Below are positions 16,301 through 24,491 of a DNA stretch of 64,000 nucleotides, one piece after another. The position numbers and the translations under genes are program-made. The notes under the pieces are model-generated. The model had not been told where the DNA came from and made no database searches. It saw only the letters and a list, made by a program, of their open reading frames with translations. Each line of letters starts with the position of its first letter. Position 1 is the stretch's first letter. Source of the stretch: Fervidibacter canadensis (GTDB lineage: Bacteria; Armatimonadota; Fervidibacteria; Fervidibacterales; Fervidibacteraceae); assembly GCA_041446545.1 (NCBI GenBank), contig JBGOEJ010000013.1, forward strand, positions 1 through 64,000, given 5' to 3'.

Positions 16301-17773
16301 TCAACTGCCGACCCAACCCCATTGATGCAGCCAAAGAAGCAGGTGTTTGGCGACAAAACCGCAGGAGAAAGCGAAGGGGAAGATGAAGCCTGTCATGACA
16401 AGGGCAGCCCGCCAACCATGTTCCCGCACCATCATCAGGAAGTTGGCGATGCAAGGGACGAAGAGGGTGAGGATGATGGCGGTAACGACCAAATCAATCC
16501 CACTGATGGCGCCTTTGTCCACCAAGTCCAGCAAGCCAGCGGCACCGTAGTCACGGCGGAAGAAGCCGAACAAAATCACGGTCGCCATCGCCTTCGGCAA
16601 CCCGACCCATTGGACAGGGTAGGACAACGCCGCAATGAGCCAGTCAAACAAATGGGTCAAGCGTCCGAGCCAAATCAAGACGCTGGCGACGATGAAGAGA
16701 GGCGTGACTTCCCAAAGATACCACTGCAACCGCGTCCAAGTTTTAACGAGGACATTTTCCAACCGAGGCAACCTTAGGGGGACGACTTCCATGTAAAAGC
16801 GGGGCGGGTCACCAGGCAACACCCGAGCCGTCAAGTAACCGACAAGCAAAAAGACGGCGAAAACGAAAAGCGCCCAAACGGCGATGCCGCCGCGCACCTT
16901 GGAGACCGTTGCCATCATCACCCCCAATTGCGCCGAACAGGGCACCGCCAACGCCAACAGCAGCGTGGCGATTAACCGTTCCCGACGGGTCTCTAAGATG
17001 CGGGTGACCATCGTCGCCATCGTGTCACACCCAAACCCCAACACCATCGGGATGACGGCTCGCCCCGATAACCCGATGCCTTTGAACAAACGGTCTACCA
17101 GCAACGCCAAGCGGGGGAAATAGCCGCTGTCTTCCACCAGCGAGAACATCAGGAAAAACGCTGTGACGATGGGAAAGAGCAATGCAAAGGCGTAACGAAT
17201 GCCGAGGGTGAAGATGCCGTATTCGCCGACAAACAACTCCCGCAGCCACGCCCAAGGGATGAGCCACTCAAAGAAGCGGACGAGGGGCGGGAGCAAATAT
17301 TTGCCGAACACGGTGTCCTCCAGAAACTCTACGGCGGTGCCAGCGGCAAAGACACCGACGAATTGGTAGAAGCCAAAGTAAAGGAGCGCAACGAGAAAGA
17401 GAGTGCCCCAAAAGGGATGGATGAGCAGGTCGCTGAGGCGCTCTGAAAGAGTGCGGGTTTTGACCGTTACTTTGGCGGTAACTTGCCCTGTCACTTGTTC
17501 GGCGAAGCGTTGGCGGGTCATCGTGATGCGGTAAAGGGGGCTTCGTTCGCCCCTGCCCCTCAATTCCCGCACCAGTTGTTGGATGGCTGCCACGACTTTC
17601 GGGTCTTCCCGCTCCGCCACTAATGCCGTCATTTCAGGGTCTTCCTGAAGCAGCAACAAGGCGACGGCGCGGCGACTTAGCCCGTAATCAGCCCGCAGCC
17701 ACTGCGCTATCTTGCTGATGGCGTCTTCCAAGGGTGGGTCGTAGCGAATGGGCGGTGCCGTGGGCGACAGCAT
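16301..17773 (-). CDS. feoB: FeoB membrane (permease) domain encoded as a separate gene
   Basis: 490 residues, the C-terminal two thirds of the ferrous-iron transporter FeoB. It begins with the helical linker (YDPPLEDAISKIAQWL), then has Gate domains and about eight to ten membrane helices; the motif LVEDSGYFPRLALL and the CDTMATMVTR region are typical of FeoB. The start ATG 17773 has AAGGAGG 8 nt upstream. The gene overlaps the G-domain gene by 86 nt in a different frame, so FeoB here is two polypeptides, either naturally or through a frameshift. The normal FeoB linker continues across the frames. Confidence 0.85.
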   Translation of the reverse strand: MLSPTAPPIRYDPPLEDAISKIAQWLRADYGLSRRAVALLLLQEDPEMTALVAEREDPKVVAAIQQLVRELRGRGERSPLYRITMTRQRFAEQVTGQVTAKVTVKTRTLSERLSDLLIHPFWGTLFLVALLYFGFYQFVGVFAAGTAVEFLEDTVFGKYLLPPLVRFFEWLIPWAWLRELFVGEYGIFTLGIRYAFALLFPIVTAFFLMFSLVEDSGYFPRLALLVDRLFKGIGLSGRAVIPMVLGFGCDTMATMVTRILETRRERLIATLLLALAVPCSAQLGVMMATVSKVRGGIAVWALFVFAVFLLVGYLTARVLPGDPPRFYMEVVPLRLPRLENVLVKTWTRLQWYLWEVTPLFIVASVLIWLGRLTHLFDWLIAALSYPVQWVGLPKAMATVILFGFFRRDYGAAGLLDLVDKGAISGIDLVVTAIILTLFVPCIANFLMMVREHGWRAALVMTGFIFPFAFSCGFVAKHLLLWLHQWGWVGS

Positions 17774-18353
17774 GGATGACCCTCCTTAGTTGGGCAATGC
17801 CTTGCCCTGTCGTGGCGACGACGGGCACGACAGCCACGCCTAAAAGTGCCTCCAATGCCTCGGTGTCAATCTGGATGCCAGCGCGCATGGCTTCGTCCAT
17901 CATGTTGAGCGCCAAGACAACCTGAAAACCTGCCTCCATCAGTTGAACGGTCAAAGGCAACATGCGCGATAAGTTTTTGGCGTCCACGACATGGACGACG
18001 ACATCGGGGCGTTCTTCCATCAGCAGCCGACGGGCGACTCGTTCCTCGTCAGAACTGGGCAAGAGCGAATACATGCCCGGCGTGTCCACGATTTCGTAGA
18101 GCACACCGTCTATGTGGGTGCGCCCCCGAAAGATTTCCACCGTCGTGCCTGGGTAGTTGGAGACGGTCACATAGATGCCCGTCAGCCGATTGAACAGCAA
18201 ACTCTTGCCGACATTGGGGTTGCCGACAATCGCCACCCGCTTTTGAGGCGGGGCTTCCAGCGAGCGGCGCTTCAGTCGGCTCCACCATTCCGCAAGGCGC
18301 GCCCCGATGGAACGGGGGCGCTGGGAAGACATCGGGTTGTGACTGTCTACCAT
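17688..18353 (-). CDS. feoB: FeoB GTPase (G) domain encoded as a separate gene
   Basis: 221 residues. G1 GNPNVGKS, G2 around NYPGTTVE, G3 DTPG and G4 NMMDE motifs of the FeoB-type GTPase are intact, and the GDI-like helical tail is short. About 45 residues precede the G domain (an unusually long basic N-terminus, RLKRRS). The last 28 residues (after AVAHGTA) read in a frame that departs from the FeoB consensus. Start set at ATG 18353 after GGGGCGAGA; a start at 18332 is possible. No feoA gene is seen. Function in Fe(II) uptake with the downstream permease is expected. Confidence 0.8.
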   Translation of the reverse strand: MVDSHNPMSSQRPRSIGARLAEWWSRLKRRSLEAPPQKRVAIVGNPNVGKSLLFNRLTGIYVTVSNYPGTTVEIFRGRTHIDGVLYEIVDTPGMYSLLPSSDEERVARRLLMEERPDVVVHVVDAKNLSRMLPLTVQLMEAGFQVVLALNMMDEAMRAGIQIDTEALEALLGVAVVPVVATTGQGIAQLRRVIHAVAHGTAHSLRPTLGRRHQQDSAVAAG

Positions 18354-18599
18354 CCGTTGATCTCGCCCCTTTCGCTGTGGTCGCCACCTCTTTTTACGAA
18401 AAACTGCCACACAAAGTTAGCCCCCAATCGCCAACCATCAGCGGAGCGGCGAAAGTGGTCAACGAAGGGACAGTCGGAGGCGTTGCAAATCCGTCAGCGG
18501 GCAAAGGGCGTTCGGAAAGTTGCGCCTTGCAAAAACACCTGCCGCAATGAAGTTTTCTGTTGTGCCGATGGGGCATTCACGGCTGGAGGTTTTCCGAAA

Positions 18600-20423
18600 T
18601 CAGCGCACCAAGCGGGCGCGGGCGTCAGTGAGCATGGCAGGCTGAATGGGCACGAGCATTTGGGCTTTGCAGGCTTCGGGGAAGACGGCAATGACCTTCG
18701 CTTTGCCCAGTTCCTCTTCCACTTGCACCGTCTTGCGTTCCGTCTTGACAGTCACTTGCCGATAGACCAGCAAAATATCGCCGACTTTGAGCCCTTGATT
18801 CGCTCCGATGTCCAAGTAGACCAAGACAGTGCCGTCGGGGAGCGTTTCTACCCGACCGACGATGCCTTCGGGAACGGGCGTTGCGGAGGGCGTGGGTGAC
18901 AGGACAATGGCGGGTGTTTCAGGCAGCCAATAAATTTCCGTCCGCAAGGCTTCCAGCAGTTCGGCGATGACAGCCGTTGCAGCGGCAGCATACAAGCGCT
19001 CATCGGAGACAAAGAAGGAGCGGCGTTCAGGCTCCAAAAGGGGCGGTTGGGAGGCTTCCGTTCGGCTAATCTCTTCAACGGTTCGCTTGCTTGCCGTTCC
19101 TTCCACCGTGCGCGTCCAAAGGGTTTCGCCAGTTCGCCCATCGTAAAGGTAGGCTCGCAGGCAAGCGGTCACTTGCTCTATCCGCACCGTCGCCACTTCC
19201 CAGATGCGTCGGTCAGCGGCAGGGCTGGGTCGGCTGGAGAGTTCCTGTCGCCGCACCGTTTGAGTGTCAAAGCCCGTCAGTTGTCCTGCTACCACCAGTT
19301 CAGCGGCGTTGTCTTTTGCCAAGGCAGCGATGTGACGGCTTTCCACTAACCCGCTTTGAAAGGGCTGCCAATCCAACAAGGGTTCAGGGGGCTTGTTGGG
19401 CACCACGATTTCGCCTGCCAAGCCTGCCGATGAAAAGGCGCGGAAAACTTGCGCCGCAAAATTGCCGATGCGGTCACGGTAGATGTTGATGTCGCCAAAA
19501 GGCACGAGAAGCAAGCGCTTGGGTTTGGGGATAGCAGGATGGGTGATGACGAGGGGTTTTTCGGGAACCGTCAAGGGGTCGGCGTAACGGCGGATGAGCC
19601 CCCGCAAGGCATCGGGAAAAGCGCCGTAAAGGAGCACTTGCCAATAATTGCCTCCTTTGCCCTTCCGAACGGCGACACTTTGATGAGGGGCGAGCAGGTT
19701 CAAGTTGAAAGGCAACCGTTCCCGCAGCCTTTCAAGAACGGGCGGAACCAAAAGGTAAATTTCCGTCTCCGTCACGAGCAAATCCTGCACTTTGGCAAGG
19801 TTATCGGGTGTCGCCCAGACAAAATCCAAAGGGGTGCGTTCGGCGAATTCGTTGAGCAGGTTTTGCCCTGCATTGGTGATGACGACGCCAATGGGCACGG
19901 GAGTTACCTGCGCCCCTTGCAAATCCCGCAACTCGCGAATTTTTCGGGTCACAAACCGTTCAACGGCTTCCTTGAAGGCGCGAAAAGACGGGGCGGAGAT
20001 GAAAATGCGCGCCCTTTCGTTTCGCCCTTGCCGTCGCACTTCCGCTGCAACGACAACATCTTGCCGACGCACCAAAGTCAACTCGTAGGGCACTAATTGC
20101 CGATGCTCCAACGGGAAATCGCCTCGCGAGCGGTCCACCAAGATGACCAGATGGCGATCGGGTTTCGTCAACTCCGCTGCCCGTTGGGACAAATCGGAAA
20201 GGGCGATGAAGGTCGCCGAATGGACGGGTGGAAGGAAACTGCGGAAGAGGTTGAACAGCGCCTCATCGTTGGCGACGACGGTGATAGGCGAACGAGCCAA
20301 CAACTCAGCAGCGGGTTTGGGTTCTCTTAGGGCACGAATGATGTCCCGCAGGATGTCCTTTTGCGCCCCACCCCATCCTTGCCAAAGCATCAACAACATC
20401 AGCGGCGTCAACCATCGCCTCAT
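18600..20423 (-). CDS. secreted FlgT-C-like protein, function unknown
   Basis: 607 residues. Signal peptide at 1-19. The middle region includes VVPFGDINIYRDRIGNFAAQVF, reminiscent of CsgG/FlgT-type outer-membrane-associated proteins. The C-terminus (IVGRVETLPDGTVLVYLDIGA, then GLKVGDILLVYR and KAKVIAVFPEACKAQM) matches the beta-barrel-like domain found at the end of FlgT and related lipoproteins. There is no lipobox, so it is probably periplasmic or secreted. It starts 34 nt after leuD, on the same strand, but no functional link is evident. Start ATG 20423 follows AAGGAGTGG. Confidence 0.65.
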   Translation of the reverse strand: MRRWLTPLMLLMLWQGWGGAQKDILRDIIRALREPKPAAELLARSPITVVANDEALFNLFRSFLPPVHSATFIALSDLSQRAAELTKPDRHLVILVDRSRGDFPLEHRQLVPYELTLVRRQDVVVAAEVRRQGRNERARIFISAPSFRAFKEAVERFVTRKIRELRDLQGAQVTPVPIGVVITNAGQNLLNEFAERTPLDFVWATPDNLAKVQDLLVTETEIYLLVPPVLERLRERLPFNLNLLAPHQSVAVRKGKGGNYWQVLLYGAFPDALRGLIRRYADPLTVPEKPLVITHPAIPKPKRLLLVPFGDINIYRDRIGNFAAQVFRAFSSAGLAGEIVVPNKPPEPLLDWQPFQSGLVESRHIAALAKDNAAELVVAGQLTGFDTQTVRRQELSSRPSPAADRRIWEVATVRIEQVTACLRAYLYDGRTGETLWTRTVEGTASKRTVEEISRTEASQPPLLEPERRSFFVSDERLYAAAATAVIAELLEALRTEIYWLPETPAIVLSPTPSATPVPEGIVGRVETLPDGTVLVYLDIGANQGLKVGDILLVYRQVTVKTERKTVQVEEELGKAKVIAVFPEACKAQMLVPIQPAMLTDARARLVR

Positions 20424-20457
20424 CGCCGACCACTCCTTACCCTTTGGGCTTTGCACC

Positions 20458-20964
20458 TTATGCTCCGACACCCAACTTTTGCCGCACATAGTTGATGAGC
20501 CCACCAGCGTTCAAGATTTGGCGCATGAATTCAGGGATGGGCATGGCTTGGTAGGTGCGTCCCGTCGTCAGGTTGCGAATGATGCCCGTTTCAATGTCCA
20601 CCTCCAATTCGTCGCCGTCGCAGATGTCCTCGGCGGCTTCGGGGCATTCCAAGACGGGCAAACCGATGTTGAAGGCATTGCGGTAGAAGATGCGGGCGAA
20701 ACTTTTGGCGATGACGCAACGGATGCCTAAACCCTTGATGGACAAGGGCGCATGCTCGCGAGACGAACCGCAACCGAAGTTTTCGCCCGCCACGATGATG
20801 TCGCCTGGTTTTGCCCGCTGAGCAAAATCGGGGGCGATGGCTTCCATGCAGTGCTTCGCCAACTCCGTCGGGTCGGTCGTCACCAAGTAGCGGGCGGGAA
20901 TGATGACATCGGTGTCAATGTTGTCGCCGAACTTGTGGGCTCTGCCCCGAAAGACCGTTCGCAT
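20458..20964 (-). CDS. leuD: 3-isopropylmalate dehydratase small subunit
   Basis: 168 residues. The swivelling-domain signature is present: GDNIDTDVIIPARYL near the N-terminus and the active-site loop ENFGCGSSREHAPLSIKGLG. Residues after it (FARIFYRNAFNIGLPVLEC) match LeuD/HacB-type small subunits of about 160-170 residues. The protein pairs with LeuC to isomerise 2- to 3-isopropylmalate in leucine synthesis; the closely related homoaconitase or citramalate-pathway small subunits cannot be excluded. No leuC is adjacent, so the partner must be elsewhere. ATG 20964 follows AAGGAGGCG. Confidence 0.9.
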   Translation of the reverse strand: MRTVFRGRAHKFGDNIDTDVIIPARYLVTTDPTELAKHCMEAIAPDFAQRAKPGDIIVAGENFGCGSSREHAPLSIKGLGIRCVIAKSFARIFYRNAFNIGLPVLECPEAAEDICDGDELEVDIETGIIRNLTTGRTYQAMPIPEFMRQILNAGGLINYVRQKLGVGA

Positions 20965-20979
20965 CGTCGCACGCCTCCT

Positions 20980-21490
20980 TCATCGCTTTCTCCTCACCAA
21001 AATTGTGGCACTCATGGGATTGTCAAGCGACGCCCGAGCGTCGCCATCCCTCATGGCGGAAAATGCCGTCCCGCTCAATGGCAGGACGACAAAGTTGCCC
21101 TGAAAGGCAAGGAAGTGGCGGTCAACGCTCGACGCCACCTTTAGGTTTAGCCGCTCCATGACGGCGAAAGAGACGGCATCGGTGAAGGTAAAAGTTTGGT
21201 CGGCGTAGTGTCGCAAAATCGCCTTCGCCCGCCGCTCGTCTCCTTCCGTCACACGCTCTACCCAAACCCATTCATCCAAATGCTCCAACCATGTGAAAGC
21301 CGCTTCCCGACCGATGGGCTTCTGCGACGACAAAGTTGGTTGTCACAAGGATGCGACGGTAAGCCTGCAATTGGTCAAACAAGGCAACGCAAGCGTCATG
21401 CCATCGGTCGCCTTCATCGCGCAGCGCATAAAAGAAACCCGTGTCGGCGAAGCAGCCCACTTGAGGCAGCAGAACAAGTGGAGCGGTCAT
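20980..21490 (-). pseudogene. PIN-domain (VapC-type) toxin, frameshifted
   Basis: Two partial frames make one PIN protein. The N-terminal part from ATG 21490 carries CFADTGFFYALRD (first acidic residue) and LVTTNFVVAEAH (second acidic residue) before losing homology. The C-terminal part resumes around 21325 in another frame with GREAAFTWLEHL, then DQTFTFTDAVSFAVMERL and SVDRHF (remaining acidic residues). Roughly 5-7 residues are also missing at the junction, so a small deletion with frame change is more likely than a single-base error. The ATGA overlap with the antitoxin stop (21487-21490) shows the original operon organisation. RNase activity is probably lost. Confidence 0.8.
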
Positions 21491-21750
21491 GGAGCAGCAC
21501 CACCTTCTTCAGGGGGCAAGTGCTCACGGGCGAAAAACCCTTCCACCAAATACTCATCCACCCGCTCGCTCACATCCGTCTTGCCTCCTCGGTCTCGCAA
21601 CCCGCCGATAAATTGGCGGGCAACTTCCCAATCGGGTTGCCACTCCGCCGTTTCCTCCACGATGACCCGCACCTTTGTGCCCTCAGGCAATTCATTGCCA
21701 TCTTCCAAAACGACAACGCTGTTTTTCACGACGCCCCGAAATTCCCGCAT
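21487..21750 (-). CDS. antitoxin-like protein (DUF104/AF2212-like), copy 1
   Basis: 87 residues. The N-terminal GVVKNSVVVLEDGNELPEGTKVRVIVEE is the beta-hairpin signature of small antitoxins of the AF2212/DUF104 type. The C-terminal half is helical and acidic, as in antitoxins that wrap PIN toxins. It overlaps the PIN gene by ATGA, confirming the toxin-antitoxin pairing. It is about 60 percent similar by eye to the adjacent upstream copy, with the same MRE-x-RGV and EWQPDW motifs, so it arose by tandem duplication. Confidence 0.8.
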   Translation of the reverse strand: MREFRGVVKNSVVVLEDGNELPEGTKVRVIVEETAEWQPDWEVARQFIGGLRDRGGKTDVSERVDEYLVEGFFAREHLPPEEGGAAP

Positions 21751-22019
21751 CGCTTTTCACCTCGCTTTGTTTGCTTCTGGTGCAAAAACGCTTCCGCCAA
21801 ATACTCGTCCACTTTCTCGCTCACCTCGGACGCTGGCTGCTCGTCTTCTCGCAATTCGGCTAACCATGCCTCTCGCAGGAATTGCCAAAAACCATCCCAG
21901 TCAGGTTGCCACTCCATCGCTTCTTCCACGATCACTCGCACTTTCGCCCCCTCAGGCAAATCGCTGCCGTCTTCCAAAACGATGACGCCGTTTCTGAAGA
22001 CGCCCCGATATTCGCGCAT
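21726..22019 (-). CDS. antitoxin-like protein (DUF104/AF2212-like), copy 2
   Basis: 97 residues, paralogous to the next gene downstream: MREYRGVFRNGVIVLEDGSDLPEGAKVRVIVEE corresponds position by position. The C-terminal KVDEYLAEAF helix also matches. The last 25 nt overlap the start of copy 1, and the tail (KRGEKRCGNFGAS) has no counterpart, suggesting it reads into the next gene's leader after the duplication. No toxin gene of its own follows, so it is either an orphan antitoxin, or it acts with a toxin elsewhere. It is transcribed toward the decayed PIN gene. Confidence 0.75.
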   Translation of the reverse strand: MREYRGVFRNGVIVLEDGSDLPEGAKVRVIVEEAMEWQPDWDGFWQFLREAWLAELREDEQPASEVSEKVDEYLAEAFLHQKQTKRGEKRCGNFGAS

Positions 22020-22045
22020 CTTCGGTCACCTTCTTTCTGCTGCGC

Positions 22046-23290
22046 TTACGCTTGGTAGCGTTCCAGCCGCCCTGCATGAGCCAGAAGCAAACTCATCAGG
22101 AACTTGGCGGGAATTTTGCCCAGCGTCCCTTTAGCGCAAGCCCGCTCGCCAAAGCCGTCCACTGTCGGGTCAGGGATGACCCAACGGGAGTGGACAAGGA
22201 GCGGGACAGGATGCCAACTGTGGGCGCGATAGCGGGCAGGCGTGGAGTGGTCGCCCGTGATGGCAAGGACATCGGGTTGCAAGGCAAGGATGTCAGGCAA
22301 GTGGCGGTCAAACTCCTCAATCACGGCGATCTTGCCTTGAAAGTCGCCGTCTTCGCCTCGCGAGTCCGTCGCTTTGATGTGCACGAAAAAGAAGTCGTAG
22401 TCGTTCCAAGCCCGTCGCAACGCAGCGATTTCATCGGCGATGGTGTCGCCTTCAAAGTTCAGCACGGTCATGCCGACCAATTGCGCCAAGCCCCGATACA
22501 TCGGATAGACAGCGATGCAACAAGGGTTGAGTTTGTAGAGGTCGCGAAAGGAGACCCAGTTGGGACGCTTGGCGAACCCTCGCAGCAAGGCGAAGTTGGC
22601 TTTCGGTTCGTCCCGCAAAACTTCGGCGATGCGCCCCACCAATTTCGCCGCCACTTCGGCTGTCCGTCGGTTTTCGGGCGTATCAGGGTCGGGAACGGGC
22701 GACAAAGGCGGTTGTTCGGTCCCTTGCGGGTCGGTGTCCCGCACTCCGTCGCCCAACCCTTCTCCCCGCAATACGACGACAAAGCGATGCTCCTTGACGG
22801 GTTCAATGAGCACCCGAACGCCATCCACTTCTGAGATGGCATCCCGCAATTTCGCACAAAGCCGTTTCGTCTCCTCTGTCGGTGGTCGCCCTGCCCGTCG
22901 GTCAACGACGATGGGTTGGTCGCCTTCGTAGCGGATGGTCGCAAAGTTGGCACGGATAGCGACATCGCCTTCCTGAAGGGGGAAACCGATGCCTAACGCT
23001 TCCAAGACGCCTCGCCCGACATAGTAGCGGAGTGGGTCGTAGCCGAACAGGGCGAAATGACCGGCGCTACTTCCAGGAGCGATGCCAGGGAAAACGGGCT
23101 CGCTCAAGCCGAGCATGGAGCGTTTCGCCAGTTCATCCAAGTTGGGTTTTTGGGCGGCTTCCAACTCTGTTTTGCCATTCAATTCGGGCACGGGTAACCC
23201 GCCCAAACCGTCCAGCACGATGAGCAAGGTTTTCGTGTCGGCGGGCTTCGTCAACTCTTGCATCAGTGCCTCATAAGTCCATTCGTGCAC
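22046..23290 (-). CDS. 2,3-bisphosphoglycerate-independent phosphoglycerate mutase, archaeal (ApgM) type
   Basis: 414 residues. It has the alkaline-phosphatase-like fold in archaeal-type order: VLDGLGGLPVPEL near the N-terminus, the PGSSAGHFALFGYDP segment containing the nucleophile Ser, DFFFVHIKATDSRGEDGD and the C-terminal LAITGDHSTPARYRAHSWHPVPLL metal site. It interconverts 3- and 2-phosphoglycerate, matching the pgk found 7 kb away. The start is GTG 23290, preceded by GGAGGTGG; upstream open frame has no homology. It follows the M42 peptidase gene on the same strand with a 17-nt gap. Length and motif set differ from the longer bacterial GpmI. Confidence 0.92.
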   Translation of the reverse strand: MHEWTYEALMQELTKPADTKTLLIVLDGLGGLPVPELNGKTELEAAQKPNLDELAKRSMLGLSEPVFPGIAPGSSAGHFALFGYDPLRYYVGRGVLEALGIGFPLQEGDVAIRANFATIRYEGDQPIVVDRRAGRPPTEETKRLCAKLRDAISEVDGVRVLIEPVKEHRFVVVLRGEGLGDGVRDTDPQGTEQPPLSPVPDPDTPENRRTAEVAAKLVGRIAEVLRDEPKANFALLRGFAKRPNWVSFRDLYKLNPCCIAVYPMYRGLAQLVGMTVLNFEGDTIADEIAALRRAWNDYDFFFVHIKATDSRGEDGDFQGKIAVIEEFDRHLPDILALQPDVLAITGDHSTPARYRAHSWHPVPLLVHSRWVIPDPTVDGFGERACAKGTLGKIPAKFLMSLLLAHAGRLERYQA

Positions 23291-23307
23291 GGGCGCCACC
23301 TCCGTCG

Positions 23308-24381
23308 TCAAGCGGTGCTGGGTGTGAATTCGTCGGTGGGTTCCAGCGAGGCGATGAAAGCGGCGATGAGTTTGGCGGCGTTCTCCAAATCGCTCAGCGC
23401 CACCATCTCCACAGGCGAATGCATGTAACGGTTGGGGATGCTGATGAGCCCTGTCGCCACGCCGGAACGGCTGATTTGGATGACATTGGCATCCGTGCCT
23501 GTCGGGCGCGAGGCGCCCGCCAGTTGATATGGGATGCCCTCCCGCTCCGCTGTTTCCACCAACCGCCGAAAGACGACGGGGTTGATGTTCGGACCGCGAT
23601 AGATGACGGGACCAGCGCCTAACTTGATGTCGCCGACTTGTCGCTTGTCGGTGGCGGGATGGTCGGTGGCGAAGGTGACATCTACAGCGACGCCCACATC
23701 GGGGGCGATGCCGAAGGCGCTGGTAATAGCGCCCCGCAAACCGATTTCTTCCTGCACCGTGCTGACGGCGAAGACGGCTGCCTTCAGTTTTCCTTTTCGT
23801 TCGCTCAGCGACCGCAAGGCTTCCATCACCGTCCACGCTCCCACCTTGTCGTCAATCCCTGGTGCGTTGATGAAACCGTTGTTCATCTCCCGCACTTCCA
23901 ATCGGAAGGTGATGGGGTCGCCGATGCGGACGAGTTTTTTCGCCTCTTCGCCGTCCTTCGCCCCGATGTCCACCCAAATCTCGTGGAACTTGGGGATTTG
24001 CTTGCGTTCCTCATCCGTCAGCAGGTGGATGGGCTTGCGGGCGATGACGCCGTTGATGGGACCATCTTGCGTCCAGACGACGACGGGTTGCCCGATGAGC
24101 ACCTGCATGTCAAAACCGCCGATGGGGTTGACATACAAAAAGCCTTGCTCGTCAATGTGCTGCACCATCAAGCCAATCTGGTCGCAATGCCCTGCCAACA
24201 TGACGCGAGGCTTGCCATCGGGGTTGAGGGACGCGATAACATTGCCGTGCACATCGGTGCGCACTTCATCGGCATATTCCTTTGCCCATGCCCGAACGAC
24301 TTCTTGAATGCGCTCCTCATAACCCGATGGGCTGGGTGTCTCCAGCAAGCGAAAGAGAAACTGTTTGCCTCGCTCGTGCAT
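23308..24381 (-). CDS. M42 family metallopeptidase (glutamyl aminopeptidase / cellulase M)
   Basis: 357 residues. Dinuclear-metal site residues are visible in the M42 order: AGHCDQIG (His), PGIDDKVG (bridging Asp), STVQEEIGLRG (Glu-Glu catalytic pair) and the later RYMHSP region with a His ligand. M42 enzymes are cytoplasmic, self-assembling aminopeptidases common in thermophiles and anaerobes. Start ATG 24381 has AAAGGAGGCGG upstream. It is the first gene of a two-gene operon with phosphoglycerate mutase and diverges from the oxidoreductase gene at 24492, sharing a 110-bp promoter region. Confidence 0.92.
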   Translation of the reverse strand: MHERGKQFLFRLLETPSPSGYEERIQEVVRAWAKEYADEVRTDVHGNVIASLNPDGKPRVMLAGHCDQIGLMVQHIDEQGFLYVNPIGGFDMQVLIGQPVVVWTQDGPINGVIARKPIHLLTDEERKQIPKFHEIWVDIGAKDGEEAKKLVRIGDPITFRLEVREMNNGFINAPGIDDKVGAWTVMEALRSLSERKGKLKAAVFAVSTVQEEIGLRGAITSAFGIAPDVGVAVDVTFATDHPATDKRQVGDIKLGAGPVIYRGPNINPVVFRRLVETAEREGIPYQLAGASRPTGTDANVIQISRSGVATGLISIPNRYMHSPVEMVALSDLENAAKLIAAFIASLEPTDEFTPSTA

Positions 24382-24491
24382 GGTTCCGCCTCCTTTCCGA
24401 TAGTCGTCGGTCGCCGACAATTATGCCGTCCGTCATAATTTGCAGCGACCATCGGTTGCCGGCACGCTTTGGTGGAAAGGGGTGTGACGGG

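Noticed and set aside
18354..18599. Hidden gene or RNA in the 246-bp gap upstream of the FeoB G-domain gene
   Set aside because: No start with a ribosome site, no convincing hairpin or T-run and no family pattern was found; it probably holds only the promoter.
22046..23836. 596-residue reading of phosphoglycerate mutase
   Set aside because: The first 182 codons lie opposite or out of frame with the M42 peptidase gene and show no homology; GTG 23290 with GGAGGTGG is preferred.
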